Of a DNA stretch of 34,537 nt, positions 18,670 through 31,500 are shown piece by piece (within the stretch, counting starts at the first letter, position 1; the number at the start of each line of letters is the position of its first letter). The stretch comes from Poteriospumella lacustris (taxonomy: Eukaryota > Sar > Chrysophyceae > Chromulinales > Dinobryaceae): NCBI GenBank assembly GCA_008000375.1, contig SMOI01000047.1, positions 125,765-160,301 of the forward strand. The letters run 5' to 3'. Below the pieces are notes generated by a model. It was not told the origin of the DNA. It ran no database searches and saw only the letters and a program-made list of their open reading frames with translations. The position numbers were made by a program, and so were the translations under genes.

Positions 18670-19171
18670 CTTTTACGTTTGAAAGTAAGCGTTAGGTAAA
18701 GTGAATAGAATATGCAATAAAGCTTTCGATTCTGAATGAACTTGTGCAGTGGCGGCCACAGTTCGCGGCGTAGGAAAAGCTTCGGTGCCAGCGGCCACCT
18801 TCTTCGCGCCGCCGTGCGACACCTCCAAGACCAGCGGCCGCTCCTCGACACATCGAACCACTTCTGCAGCAGGTGGAGGTGGGTGCTCCACACTCCACAC
18901 TCCACCCTCGACCCTGTCCATCAGATCACACGAGTACATATTATGCATTCAATCTGATTGTGGTATGGATTCTATACAAGAAATGATGTACATAATATAT
19001 GTACAATGTTTCAAACGTAAGAGGTGCATAAAGTGGCTTTCACAGTTGGTAATGATACCAATTTTAACACGCAACTGTGTCACTCCCTTCGACGACTTCG
19101 GATTCAATAAAATATCCAGGGAACGGCGTATGCGGTAATTGCGTGATCATATTTAGTCGGTGATCGAAGAC
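18670..19171. promoter_or_regulatory. Divergent promoter region, CHCHD2-like gene and 229-aa gene
   Basis: About 500 bp between two divergently transcribed genes, so it contains both promoters and 5' UTRs. The right half is strongly A+T-rich (about 18930-19135). No defined element or further gene is recognised. Confidence 0.45.
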
Positions 19172-19861
19172 ATGTCGCGTCCCGTGTTGAGGCCCATCAG
19201 CAAAGTGCCGTTCCAGCACGTGCAGCTGCCGAAGTTCGACCTCCCGGCAGGCATGACATGGGGGGCCACGGAGCCACTAACACCTGGATATGAGCGATTT
19301 TATAACCATTCCATTCGGTCATTATTGAATCTTCCGAAGACGTGGCACACGTACGAGTCGGATCTGAAAGTGCAGGACAAGGTCATGGCCCGCTTCGTCA
19401 TCTCCAGCGTTGAAGACCCGTTGGCACAAGGCTTTTTCAATTCAGGAGTCACCCTGACTCTTTTTGAGCCGAAGGACAGTAAGCAAGTGGAGTTCATTGG
19501 AGAGTCACTGCGACAGAACACGTTGAAGGAGATGAGTGCTTCCATGGGCGGCTCGACTAATTGGCAGCACTACGGACCCGACATGTCCATTTGCTCGCTG
19601 CGATACGCCGCCAAAATGCCGGAAATCAAGTTTGGCTCGCGAACAGCGAAGAACGAGGAGATGGTTTTCATTCAAGACATCACGCTCGAGCGGCGCCGCG
19701 GCCTCGTGTTTCTGATGAAGTTCGAGACGCCCAAGTCGCTGTTCTCCAAAGAAATGGAAGAGACGTTTCGTCAAATCAAAACAGGCGGCTACTTCGTCGT
19801 TGACCAGGATCTCGAAGACGAATCGAAGCACGAAAATGGCTTCGTGTTCCTGCAGTTGTGA
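19172..19861 (+). CDS. Conserved-looking protein of unknown function, 229 aa
   Basis: Intronless 229-aa protein from ATG 19172 (MSRPVLRPIS); the frame extends four codons upstream from a GTG, but ATG is preferred. Composition and codon use look like a normal gene. The body alternates strands and helices: YNHSIRSLLNLPKTWHTYES, a strand-rich part (GVTLTLFEP), a helix (FIGESLRQNTLKEMSAS), more strands (EEMVFIQDITLERRRGLVFLMKFETP) and a final helix plus strand (METFRQIKTGGYFVVD-like). This order faintly recalls the Mog1/PsbP fold, where a membrane- or partner-binding domain follows a preprotein segment. That is a weak inference, and no diagnostic motif is present. No clear transit or signal peptide is seen. 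The gene converges on the Nudix-ankyrin gene with 135 bp between the stops. Confidence 0.75.
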   Translation: MSRPVLRPISKVPFQHVQLPKFDLPAGMTWGATEPLTPGYERFYNHSIRSLLNLPKTWHTYESDLKVQDKVMARFVISSVEDPLAQGFFNSGVTLTLFEPKDSKQVEFIGESLRQNTLKEMSASMGGSTNWQHYGPDMSICSLRYAAKMPEIKFGSRTAKNEEMVFIQDITLERRRGLVFLMKFETPKSLFSKEMEETFRQIKTGGYFVVDQDLEDESKHENGFVFLQL

Positions 19862-19996
19862 GAGAAGATCAGTATTAATTACGCCGCGCATCAGGCGAGA
19901 CACGCCCTTGCATACACAGAATACGATTGAAAGGGTCTACTTCTGAACACTTCAACAGCGATAGATTCATCGGGAGGAAGCAGTGCGGGGTGACGA

Positions 19997-20905
19997 TCAC
20001 GCCACGAGCTGCAACAAACGAAGAATGGGCCGTTGGAGCTCGGGCGGCAGTGTCTGCGCCACGTCTTGTGCCGTCTCTCCCTCCACATCCACTGCAGCAA
20101 CGTTGGAGCTCCCCGATAGCAGCAGGAGGCGTACGAGACGCTCATTGCCCCGAGACACCGCGAAATGCAGCGGTGTTCGACCCTTGTGCGTGACGGCGGC
20201 GGCACTCGCGCCACGCAGAAGCAGCTGGCGAACGAGGCCCTCATCCTGCTCATTGACGGCGTGATGTAAAGCGGTCCAGAGCTTCGGGCCCTGCGGTGCG
20301 TCGATGCCCTCCGTCGAAGGAGACGAGGCAACAACCGCAGTGGGGGCGGCGGAGGACGGCTGCACGGCGGACCACACCGACTTCGGCCCCTGGTCCTCTA
20401 GACGGAAGAACCCATCGTACAGCGTTCCTCTCGTCCCACTGCTCACAAATATCGGGGCGATGAGCCCGCCATTTTGAATGTACCGGGCCCATCGGAGCAG
20501 TTCCCCTCCGCGGAGCCCCTGCGGCGGCGGGATGGCGTCCAACTCGGCGATCTCCTCCACGGACTTCCACTCGGCACCGTCCGACTCTTCGTCAGGAACA
20601 CTCTTTGGCGCCGCGGAGGGATCCTTCGGCTCAGCGTAGAAGATGACGCGGAGCCGCGCCTGATCGACGTCCGACAGCGTGTGCTCCACGCCCAGGACGC
20701 CCTTGATGTGCACGTCGACGCCCGCCTCTTCTGCAGTCTCCCGAATCGCTGCATCGACAAAATTTTGTCCGGCATCAACGTGTCCCGCTGGAAGCCACCA
20801 ACCGCGCCCTCGCGACTCCTTCACGGCGAGGAACTTTCCGTTGCGAAGATTTCGGCACACGACGATGGCGAAGCCGTGCGTTTGGAAGGCGATGCGACTC
20901 GACAT
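19997..20905 (-). CDS. Nudix hydrolase with C-terminal ankyrin repeats
   Basis: Intronless 302-aa protein from ATG 20905. Residues about 8-150 form a Nudix domain, which hydrolyses nucleoside diphosphates linked to another moiety. The Nudix box starts at G41 (GHVDAG), continues with Q47 where Glu is usual, and has the metal-binding core RETAEEAGV at 55-63 intact. Strands before it (FAIVVCRN, GKFLAVKE, WWLPAGH) fit the fold. From about 207 to 300 come two to three ankyrin repeats (TALHHAVNEQDEGLVRQLL, TPLHFAVSRGNERLVRLLL). Ankyrin-Nudix proteins exist (NUDT12), but there the ankyrin repeats come first; here the order is reversed. A Ser/Ala/Pro-rich linker joins the parts. The substrate is not predictable. 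No targeting signal is seen. The Q47 change is outside the catalytic REUxEE, so activity is likely retained. Confidence 0.93.
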   Translation of the reverse strand: MSSRIAFQTHGFAIVVCRNLRNGKFLAVKESRGRGWWLPAGHVDAGQNFVDAAIRETAEEAGVDVHIKGVLGVEHTLSDVDQARLRVIFYAEPKDPSAAPKSVPDEESDGAEWKSVEEIAELDAIPPPQGLRGGELLRWARYIQNGGLIAPIFVSSGTRGTLYDGFFRLEDQGPKSVWSAVQPSSAAPTAVVASSPSTEGIDAPQGPKLWTALHHAVNEQDEGLVRQLLLRGASAAAVTHKGRTPLHFAVSRGNERLVRLLLLSGSSNVAAVDVEGETAQDVAQTLPPELQRPILRLLQLVA

Positions 20906-21403
20906 TTTGTACTGATACTATTGGATGTGTCTCAAGGGCTCGTCTTGAGAGAAGACCATCGAAGCCAGTCACAGACTCGAAAGAAGGCGCTGTTCGTTCG
21001 GCGGTCGTCTCGACGCTTCGCCGCGCCGCGGGCGACGGCGGGGAGGGCGACCCAACGCTAAAGAAAGCGTCTCTTCGATCAATGTGACGTCATTCTTAGC
21101 CTCAACTGTCGACTGTGGACGACCGCCGCCCGACGCGCGACGGTCACAAAAGCGCTCGTCGATGGACGCTGACCGGGCAACGGGCAACAAGCAACGGTTA
21201 ACTGTTATCTGCAAGCTGCGGACTGTTGCCTGCTTGGCGACGATTGGTGCAGCTCAGCCGGAGCGAGGCGGCGGGGGGCAGAAGCGCAGAAGTTACACGA
21301 GTCGTTACAAAGAAGGTCCTCTGGCTCATCGATCCGAGGGGCTGCTACTTAGGTGGGACCTACTCGACATGAAATAAAGCAATAGACGCCGCCTGGGCGG
21401 GTC

Positions 21404-21470
21404 GACACAGAGCAACACAGAGCAACACACAGAACGACACAGAGCGACACACAGAGCGACACATAGACAG
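21404..21470. repeat. Imperfect ACACAGAGC-type minisatellite
   Basis: A short unit of the form GACACAGAGC / AACACAGAGC recurs about six times with small changes. Confidence 0.7.
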
Positions 21471-22273
21471 GCCCTATCCGGTGCCACACGACGAGGACAA
21501 GAGGACACAACATAATGCGATATAAAACTGGATGCGAGGCAAAGTCGCGGGGAAGGACAGCGGCCACGCGCGGCTCGTGCGACGCGGTCGATGCCTGACG
21601 CATCGATCGCGACGCAACAGCTCGCGGCCTGGTCGACTGCCGCTTCCCCGCGGTGGGTGAAAAACACAGTCACAATGGGAGTACGTGCAAAAGCAGCGGC
21701 GCTGCGCAAGAGATGTAACGGGCACGTGACGCGTGACGCGTGACGCGAAACGGCCACGACCGACGGTGACAGAGCGAGAACGACAACGAGGCGACGAGGG
21801 GAAACCAATGGGCAGTAAAGAGACAAATAAATACGGAGAGAACGAATAGGCCAACGGCCAACGAATGCAACACGAGCGTCGCCCGGCGGGTGCGGGTGCG
21901 TGCGCATGCGCAGACGAATGTACATAACAGAGCAAGTAAGTTATTGTTCGGTGTGGGTATACAAAAGAGGATAATGTACGTGCGGTGGGGGGGGGGGCAC
22001 GCGCGACTGATAATGCAAACGAAGCCGCCGCCGCCTCGTAGAGGCGGGCGGTAACAGAGAATAACAAGAGAAACAGCGCGCAATATAACCGCATACGTAA
22101 CTTTCGGATTGGGGAAGGGGGGACAGGTAAACGCGCCACGCGCCGCGCCGCGCCGTAGGGGGCGGGCGGACGCGCGGCAGATAAACGGCGGCGGAGCACA
22201 CGAGGCGGAGACAAGTACAGGCGACCAACGGAGCGAAGCCAAACCAAATACGATCGCACGGGGCACCACCACG

Positions 22274-22277
<4 letters not shown>

Positions 22278-22322
<45 letters not shown>

Positions 22323-22350
22323 CACACAGAGACACACAGAGACACACAGA
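22278..22350. repeat. (AG)20 microsatellite plus GACACACAGA repeats
   Basis: A pure AG dinucleotide run of 40 nt at 22278-22317, followed by three tandem copies of a 10-bp unit (GACACACAGA). It lies about 250-310 bp beyond the stop of the giant minus-strand gene, so if transcribed it appears as a CU tract in its 3' UTR. Confidence 0.9.
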
Positions 22351-22592
22351 GCAACGAGCACCGCGCGGCGGCCAGAGAGAACGATGCCGCGACGCGGGCC
22401 AAGCAAAGAAAATCAACGACCCCCGCGGCGCTCGCGATGAGGGGAAAGGGGGCGAGCGGCGGGGCACAGGACACAGGGCAGAGACACACAGAGGACACAC
22501 AGGGGACACACACGGCAACGAATGGGTCGCTGGTACTCAGCGAGCGAAGGGCAACGGAGCGAAACGGGCGGCAGTCGTCAGTCGTCGCAGCT

Positions 22593-25500
22593 TCAGCGTC
22601 GACGGGGGCCCGGCGACGACGGCGACGACGGTGGCGACGCGGCGGCCGGAGCGCTGGGAGGCGTCACCGACCGCGCAACGAGCCGCCGCAGCGGCGGCGA
22701 CGTGAGCGGTGCCGCAGAGGGCGACATCGGAGGCGACGCGGGGGGAGGAGGGGGCGTGGGCGGGGGCGGCGCCTGCTGGCGCGGCGACTGCCACAGCGCC
22801 AGCAGCGGGTCGACGAGGACGTCCACCAGCCACTGCCCCGGCTGCGGCTGCGTGGGCGGCGAGGCCAACGGCGGCTGCAGCGACGGCGGCGGCGCTTCGA
22901 GGTCGTCGTCGAGGACCGGCGACGTGCGCAGCGGCCGCACGTCGTCGACGGCGCTGTCCGCGGAGCCGGCGCCGCCGGACGAGGACGACGCCAGCCGCCC
23001 GAGCTCCACGTCGCGCTCCAGCGGCGCGCGCGGGTCGTCGGCCTTCGCCTCGTCGGCGTCGTCGTCGCTGGCGTCGTCTCCGTCGGCGTCTTCATCGATC
23101 GGTTCGCACTTCAAAAACAGCGGCGGCGACGCGGTCTCCGCGACGCCAGCGCGGGCGGCGATAGGCGACCGCAGCGGCGGGGCCACCGGAGCGACCGGCG
23201 GAAGCGCAGTGGCGGCGTTTTCGATGGTCGCCGCGTCGACGGTCGTGTCGCGCACCGTCTCCACGCGCAGATAGGCCTTCGCCTCGCGCGGCGTCATGCG
23301 CAGCATCAGCGCCGCCGACGACAGCGGCGCCGACATCGCCGACGGCGCCGCTGTGGCGACGGTGGCGGCGGCGGTGGCGGCGGTGGCAGCGGTCGCGTTG
23401 GCAGCGCTGCTGCCATCCGCCGCAGCGGCAGCGGCAGCGGCAGCCGCTTCGGCTGCGACGGAGGCGAAGTCGCTCCAGCGGCCCGCGACGAGGCTCAGCG
23501 TCGGCTGCGGCGGGAGAAACGCCGCGTCGCCGCCGCCGTCGTCTTCGCCGTCGCCGTCAACGTCGCGGTCGCGATGGTTCACGAACCACGCGCAGACGAA
23601 CCAGAACCACGCGACGAAGACCTCCAGCGACACCGACCGCGGCGACTGCTGCGCGCGACACAGCTCGGCGAAGTGCGCCACCAGCGCGGCGCAGCGCGGC
23701 GCGACGCGGCCGTCGCGGTGGCCGTCGAGCGCGCGACACGGCACGATGCGGCCGGTCGTGAGCAGCGTGAGCAGCGTCTGCGTCAGCGTCACGAGCTGCA
23801 GACGGCGAACGGTGTCGCCGGCGAATTGCGCCGGGGCGACGCAGGCGGCGGCGGCGATGGTCACCGCCGGCGGCGTCGTCGTCATGTCGCAGGACACCGA
23901 CGTCAGCGCCGCGCGCGTCGCGCCGACGGCGTCCTGCAGCCACGCCTCGCGCGCCAGCCACGCGTCGCGCGTGCGCGCCACGGGCCACGCGACGCGCGCG
24001 TACCAGCGCAGGACGCAGACGAGCATTTCCTCGACGAACATCGCGTTGCGCGCGGCGCCGCCGAAGTCGCGAGCGTAGCGCGTCGCAGCGGCGGCGCCGT
24101 CGTCGACGATGGCGGCGTCGTCGTGGTCAGCGTCGGGCTGGTCGATGGCGGCGGCGACAACGTGACGCTGGGCCGCCACGCGGCGGGCGGCGCGCGCCTC
24201 GTAGGCGGCGACCCACCGCTGCAGGCGCCTGCCGCGCCGCACGTTGAGCAGCCGCTGCATGTCGCCGTCGAGGGCCGCGGCAGCCTCCGCGTTGGCCAGC
24301 GCCGCGGCCGTCGGGAGGTAGTTGGCGAGCGACGAGGCGGTGGCGGCGCTGTAGAGCAGCGCGGTGACCTCGGCGGGGAAGTCTTGGATCTGCGCGCGGA
24401 AGGTCGTCGACGGCTGCCGCGCGAGGACGAGCGACTGGCTGCGCGACCACTGCGACGCCGACCGCGACAGCGGCGGGGGCACGTCCGCGTCCACGTCCAC
24501 GTCCAGCGCCAGCGGCGCGACGCCCTTGTGGCTGCCGCTGCCCTGTCGCCAGACGCTGAGGGCGCTGACGAAGCCGCGCGAGCTGCGGCGGGACACGTCG
24601 CGGCCGCCGACGCCGCCGCCGCCGCCGGGCAGCGGCTGCGAGCGCAGGTCGAGCCACGCGTTGGCCTCGAGCAGCAGCACCGACGCGCGGCCGGGAGACT
24701 TCGTCAGCGGCGACTTCAGCGGCGACTTCAGCGGCGATGCAAACGGCGCGTCGGGCGCGAGGCCCGGCGACTTCAGCGGCGACTTGGCGGGCGACGCGGC
24801 GTAAGTCGCCGTCGTCATCGAGCCGACGGGCAGCTCGACGATCGACGGGCGGCACTCCCACGGCAGGTTCTGCAGGCCCCACGCGCGCTGCTGCGTCTGC
24901 TGCTTCTCCTGCGCGTCGCGGAGCCACGACTGCGGGTGGAGGTAGACGAGGAACTCGAACAGCCACACGGGGTCGGCGCGCGGCAGGCGGCGCGGACGTT
25001 GCGCCTTGCTGCGCGCGTACCGCGAGCGCGCGGGCGACAGGAACTGCGACGCCGAGGCGGAGGCGCCGGGCGCCACGCGCGGCGGGAAGAAGAACGACAG
25101 CGACGAGCTGAAGCGCGCGGGGCGCTGCGGCGGCCGCAGGGAGTACGACGTGCCGAGGCACCACGACAGCCAGCGCCGCCACGGGCTGTACACGCGGTGC
25201 TGCTGCTGCCGCAGGCGCAGCTCGTAGACGTCGCGCGGCGTCGGCTGCTCCTGCTGCACGGTGAAGAAGGCCGCGTCGAGGCGGCTCTCCAGCAGGCGGC
25301 GCTGGGCCCAGGGCAGCAGCAGCACGCGCCAGAGCAGGAACACGCCGACGAAGACGTACAGCGCCGTGAGCGCCGCGTCGCCGCGCCGCGCCTGCTGCAG
25401 CAGGTAGTTGGCGAGGAGGAAGGCCGAGGACAGCGACGGCATGCACACGTCCAGTAGGACGTCCGCGAACTGCTCGCCGCCCATCATCAGCGCGATCGGC

Positions 25501-28500
25501 ACCAGCACCAGCAGCGAGCCCATGACGCCGTACTTCACCCACGCGCGCCGCTGCTGCGTGTGCGAGGTGAAGGTTTGGACGTCGACGTCGTCGAGGTGCG
25601 CGAGGAGGTCGTAGATCGTGACGCTCGCCTCGGCCGCGTCCTCGCTCCACAGGCTGCCCTGCTCCATCGCCGCGTCGGCCTCCGCCTTCGCCACCTTCAA
25701 CATCTGCGCGACGCGCACCGTCGGCGACACGACCTGCACGACGCGGAACGTGTTCTGCGGCAGGCGCTTGCGCGTCTCGTCCTTCGTGCGGCGCGGCTGG
25801 TGGCGGCGGCGGTCGCCGGGGTGGCGCAGACTGCGCGCCTCGGGCGCGTCCTCCGTCTTGGCCTTCTGCTTGGCCTGCTCGATGGCGAGCATCGTGAGGC
25901 ACGCGTGCATCGTGCGCAGCTGCGGCACGATGATCTGGCGCGCGATGAGGTAGAAGAGCACCGTCTTCATCACGTTGACGAGCAGCACGTCCTGCACGAG
26001 GCCCAGCGCGTAGTTCGTGCCCCAGGCGCGCAGCATCGCGTCGCCGTCCTGCACGCCCCAGGCGAAGATCCAGTAGATGAAGAAGCCCATCGTCGACAGC
26101 ACCAGCAGCCAGCCGCCGACCCAGCGGTACGGGTGGATGGCGTTGCGCGTGTAGTCCTCGAAGCAGCCGAGCTTGCTCACGAGCACCCACCTGTTGAACG
26201 TCGACAGCTGCTCCAGCACGAACGTGTGCAGCAGGATCGTGTCGCGCAGGTACCGCGTCTCGCTGTCCTGCGCGCTCGTCAGCGAGACGACGTCGCGGTC
26301 GACGTCGCGGTCGTGGGCGTCGCGGCGGCGGTCGAGCTTGTCGAGCGTCTCCTCGAGCGATCGTTGCTCGTCGCGGATGGCCAAAAGCGCCTCCTTCGTC
26401 CGCGCGATCCACCGCCAGTCCTCGCGACTGCTCTCGTCGCCTCCATCGCCGAAGCCGGACGCCCACAGCGACCGCAGCAACGCTCGAGGTAGCGCGAAAC
26501 GCTCGCGCTGCACGCCGAACCAGCTGTCCACGGCCAACGTGCGGGCCTGGCGCAGGTTGAACCAGGCCTCCTGCTCGGCGCCGGACATGCGCATGGCCGT
26601 GACGACGGACTCTTGGTTCTGCTTCAGGTGCTTCGACAGCTGCTTGCGCAGCAACTCGAGCTCCTCCGTCACGCTCTCGCAGCGGCCCCACAGCAACGAC
26701 GTGTCGTTGTCGTCGGCGTTCGCTTTGTTGCGGCTGTGGAACTTCATCGCGAGGTGCAGCAGGCCCGAGAAGGTCTGCTTCAGCGAGCCGTCCTCGGCCG
26801 CCTCGTCCTCGAACTTGACGATGTAGCGCTGGACCTCGTCCTGGTCGACGAGCCGCTGCCAGTCGGGGACGCGGTTGCAGTATAAGTCCACGACCACGCC
26901 GAGGCCCACGTCGATGGGGATGGCGAGGATCATCGTCAACAGCGCCAGCATGATCTGGAACACGAAGTCGCTTGGCGGCGGACGCAGCGCGCAGCTGCCG
27001 GTCGATGTCGAGGACACCGTCGACAGGTTCGGATCCACCGCGGGCGCGTCGGTCCACAGACATTTGTTGGCGCCCGTCGCGGCGTTCTGCGGCGTGAGAC
27101 AGGCGGCGCGCGTGAGGAAGGTTTCGCAGGTGCCGTCGTTGCCGAAGAACACCTGGAAGAAGAGCGTGTCGATGAACAGCGCCAGGAGGACGCTCTTGCA
27201 GAACTGGATCCAGCGGATGAAGCGCGGCGCGCTGTACGACGGGTGCGTGAACATGACCAGGTACGAGTGGTTGTGCAGCACCGTCTCCACGAAGCCGCGC
27301 AGCGACTGCTGCGTCGCGAACAAAGCGGGCACGATTGAGTCCAGAATCTTCTTCGTGTTCTCGGCCTCCGAGTGGCGCTCGCCGACGTCGAGGAAGCTCA
27401 TCGATCGCATGAAATACGACGACTCACGCGCCAAGAGCTTGTCGCTGGGGCGGTGCGCGTCGTGGCGGCCTCCTCCTTTCTTGTCCTTCGCCGACCACTT
27501 GTGGTAGTCGCGGAAGACGAGGCGGTAGAAGCCGTGCTTCATGTGCTCGAGGACGTCGGAGTGCTCCACGACCGGCGGCCACGTCTGCTGCAGCATCGAC
27601 TTCTCGTCTTCGACCTCGTCGAGGCGGTAGAGGTACACGCCGACGCAGACGATCATCATGATCAACGCGCCGACGAAGCTGAGGATGGCGGCGGCCTGTT
27701 TGATGTTCACGTCGAACGGGTTCTGCGACAAGACGCTGACGAAGGCCGACGCCGCCGCTTCCAAAATGGCGCCGTACTGCTGAATCGTGAAGCTGCCACC
27801 CGCTGCGTCGTCGTCGCCGCTTTGGAGGCGGCGGCCGCCACTTGACGTGCCACCGCAAATGGCGCTGAGGTCGCGACAGACGAAGGTGACGTTGTAGTTG
27901 GTGTACGTCAGCGGCGTGCAGCCGGGACAGGTCGTGTAGCCGCCCTCGCCGTCGTACGCGCGGCACTCGGGGAAGGTGAGGTTGTTGCCTCCGTCTCGGA
28001 TCTGCGCGACGGTGAGGTTGTACGAGAAGTCCTGCGGCGTCACGAACTGCACCGTGAAGAAGTACGCCGCGGGGCGGTCGTCGTCGGTCGCCCCCGCGAG
28101 CGACTGGCTCTGCAGCAAGTGGCGTCGCATGCGCCGCGACGACGCGCCAGACGTCGACGAGGACATCTGGAACATCGGGCTCTCGATGCGGGAGGCGTTC
28201 GGGAAGGGGTTGCGCCCGAAGCCCGCTGCGGCGAATTTGACGTAGCCGGAACCGTCGCTGTCGCAGGCGGACAGATCGACGTCGCCGTCGAACTGCATCG
28301 ACGACCCCAACGCGCCGTAGCTCGACTCTTCCTCCGTCAATGGCGCCCCGATCGACTTCTTCGCGAGGTCTCCGATGAAGTCGCGCACGACCAACAGGCG
28401 GACGTTGTCGCTGACGATCGTCACGGGGTTGCTGCCGTCGGGGAGCGAGTCCGCGAGGCCGGACACCACGTTCGTCAACGAGCTCTCGACCATCGACGAT

Positions 28501-31500
28501 CGGTCCGCCGTGGCGTTCAAGGAGCTGTCCATGAACGACGACACCAGCGACACCAAGCTCTCCACCACCGAGATCGACGCGTCGGCGAGGTAGCCCTTGC
28601 CGGCGGTCGCGGTGATCGACGACAGAACCGACGCGCAGGCAGCGTCCGCCTCGTCGTCGACGACCTCCGACGGGGAGTACGTCGACAGCAGCGACGAGCT
28701 CAAGCTCGCAAGGCCCGACGCCGATTCGTCCGTCGCGTTCTGAATCGATGCGATGCCATTGCACAGCGTGCCGCGGAGGGTGCTGCGCTTCAACAGGGCT
28801 TCCGTCGTGTACGAACACGTCGTTCCGGCGTAGCCCGTGTCACAGTCACAGGTGGCCGCACAGCTCACGTCCGTCACCAGACATGTCTTGTCGGCCGCCA
28901 GCGGACGACTCAGCAGGTCCTTGAACGTGCACGAACCGTGGCCAGAGCAGATCTCCTCCGCGGACGCCGAGGAACACGTCTTGGCCGGGATTGCGCACGT
29001 GGCGTTGACGCACAGGCCGTACAGGCAGTCGTCGTCGCTCAGACAGGCATTGTTCCCGCCCGACGACGACGTGTTCGTCACCGAGAAGCAGCGATTGTTC
29101 GAGTCGCCGACGATGCCCTTGAAGCCGTCGAGGCAGGAGCCGCAGGTGTTTGGCGTGCTGACGCACGGGTTGCGATTGCGCTGGGTGCAGTACGTCGACG
29201 ACGCCGCCGAGCAGTTGACGATGTTCATCGTCGACACGGCGTTGTTCATCGTCTGGAAGGCCACCTGCACGTCGCCCGACTCCAACGTCGACGCGAAGTT
29301 GTCGGTGAAGTACGACGACACGTCGATGTTCGTGTCGACTTCGACGGCGAGCGCCGTCGTCACCGGCGTCGAGATGGCGTCGTTGACGTCGTAGGCCACC
29401 ACCGATATCTGAATCAAGTTGTCGTAGCTCTGCAGCCCCGCCGGTAGCTGCGTCGACGCAGAGCTCAGCGTGCTCAGCGCCTGGATCGTCAGCGACGGCA
29501 GCGTCGCCGCCATCGAGTACTGGAACACGAAGCGCAGCGGGAAGTCGGCGGGGTTCGTGTCCACCCAGCCGCTGGTCGACAGGGCGAACGTGGTGGACAG
29601 CGCATAGCCCGACGAAGGCGACGATACAACGACGCCATCGGTCGGCGGGCCGTTGATCAGGACGCTGACTTCGCTGTACGAGACGGCGGTGGACTTGCCC
29701 GTCGCCGACGTGTCGTCCGTGAAGGTAGACGCTGCGGTGATCCGGAACGTCACCGTGATGCCGGGCGTGAACGTGTTCGCGAGGAGCATCAGCGTCACTG
29801 GTACGGTCGCCTTCGCGAAGGCCGCTTGGATCGTTCGCGACATCGGCGAGTTCGTCTGGATCGACTGGTTGCGGCCGTCGATGATCACTTGCCACAGAAC
29901 GGCCACGTCCTCGGTGCCTTGCACCGTGCTCTGAATGGAGAAGTTCGCGTTGTAGTTGAAGAGCGTGCGGTCGGTGGTGATCTTCGTGATCGGGCACTTG
30001 TTCGGGGCCACGTCGACGGAGATCGATTTACTGTCGAAGCGCCCGTCGGTGGTAGACACCGACACCGATATCGTATACGACAGGGACTCGTTGAGCCGCT
30101 TGCCGACGATCACCACGGCAGGGGATGACGTGTTCATGGGCCGCTGGAAGACGTTGTTGCAGGACAGACCGAACATGTTCAAGCTGGCGATGGAGCACGA
30201 CCACACGTAGCTGAGGCGCGAGAAGGACGAATCTTCGTCGTACGAGGACGCGGCGGAGATCGTGTGGTTCTTGTCGCGCGGAAGCTGTCGGGTATTGCCT
30301 CCTCCGATTCTGGCGAAGACACTACCCCGCAGCACATTGACGCCCTGCGTGCCCGTGCTCGACGACACCACCGCCCCGGCCGCGTTGACGACGCTCACAT
30401 TCAACAAAACTTGGTACGTTCGTCCGGCCGCCAAGGAGAACGGAGCAAGTTGATAGATTGACCTCTGTTTGCTCAAGCTGACGACCGGGATCACCGTCTC
30501 GAGGTCGTCGGCCAGCACGGTCCAGGTGTAGCGGGTCTGCAAGTTGGAAGTTCCTCGACTGCACGACGAGAACGTCACCGACGAATATGCAGTGTACGTG
30601 GCGGACGATCGCATGGAGATGGTCGTCGATCCCGCGATGAACACATTCGGAATGAACGGGTCGTTCTTCACGCTGAATGCGGCTGAGCCGGTGGCGGGTT
30701 TGCCGAAGAAGTTCGTCAGCGTGAGAGAGATGGTGAAGCGACCGGAACGGAAACTGGTTCGGGGGATGTTGATTGGCTGGCTGATGGATACACCGGAGGC
30801 CCTGAGCAAGGCCATGATATCCGCCACATCGGCGGTGGCGTCACCGTCCAGGGCATACAACGACCACGCAGCGGACTTCCAGACACGACCGCCGTTGCCA
30901 GTCGACAAACTGGCACTGATGGAGACGTTGTCGCACGACCCGATCAACGACGGCACCGACAGAATCACGTTTGGACTCACCGCGTTCGAGGGAGGCTGCG
31001 TCACCACACTCTGTGTCGACGACGTGTTGTAGTCGGAACAAGACGCCGCCGCACAGTACGGCTTGATCTTTCCGCCTAGCAGGGTCACTGTTCCTCCTAC
31101 GGTTACCAGGCTGACAGTCGACGACGCAGGGAAGACGCCCGTGACGGCCGTAAGGTTCAACCACGTGCACGTCGTGGCGCTGGCTCCTGCGAAGCTGAAC
31201 AAGTCACTGCACGGCCACTTGTCGCGGAAGGATTTGCCTGCCAAATCGGTCGAGGACCCGAAGAGGATGTAGAAGTCCTTTCCACTGTCACCGAAGAACG
31301 ACGACGACAGCGCCGGTGGCGGGGGAATTCCGCCGGTTCCGATGATTTGTACGGCGACAGTCGACGCCGTGAACTCCACCGCACTGGGACCTGTGATGTT
31401 CAAACCGACGATGATGTTTTCCGAGAATGCGATGCTCGCGAAGCGCAACGTGAACGAACTGGTCAATGCTTGGCTCGCAGAACTACCGAAGACAATCGCT

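Larger units (their letters stand above)
20906..22592. other. Long intergenic region with simple repeats
   Basis: About 1.7 kb between the Nudix-ankyrin start and the stop of the giant gene, both minus strand. It holds the giant gene 3' UTR and the Nudix promoter. The content is dominated by low complexity: CA/GA-rich imperfect repeats at about 21404-21470, an 11-G run at 21987-21997, an AG microsatellite at 22278-22317 and 10-bp period repeats at about 22319-22350. Open frames across it are compositional and I find no protein signature. Confidence 0.55.

Noticed and set aside
21326-22518. Hydrophobic-looking minus-strand frames with Cys/Val/Ser runs across the simple repeats
   Set aside because: They translate CT- and GT-rich repeats into Ser/Leu and Cys/Val runs; three frames are equally open, as expected of low complexity.
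22437-25457. A 1006-codon plus-strand open frame opposite the tail of the giant gene
   Set aside because: Almost wholly Arg/Ala/Gly/Gln, no motif, and it crosses simple repeats. It mirrors the G+C-rich tail.
24127-27063. A 978-codon minus-strand open frame in another phase of the giant gene
   Set aside because: The main phase has clear hydrophobic spans here; this one is Arg/Ala-rich and featureless.
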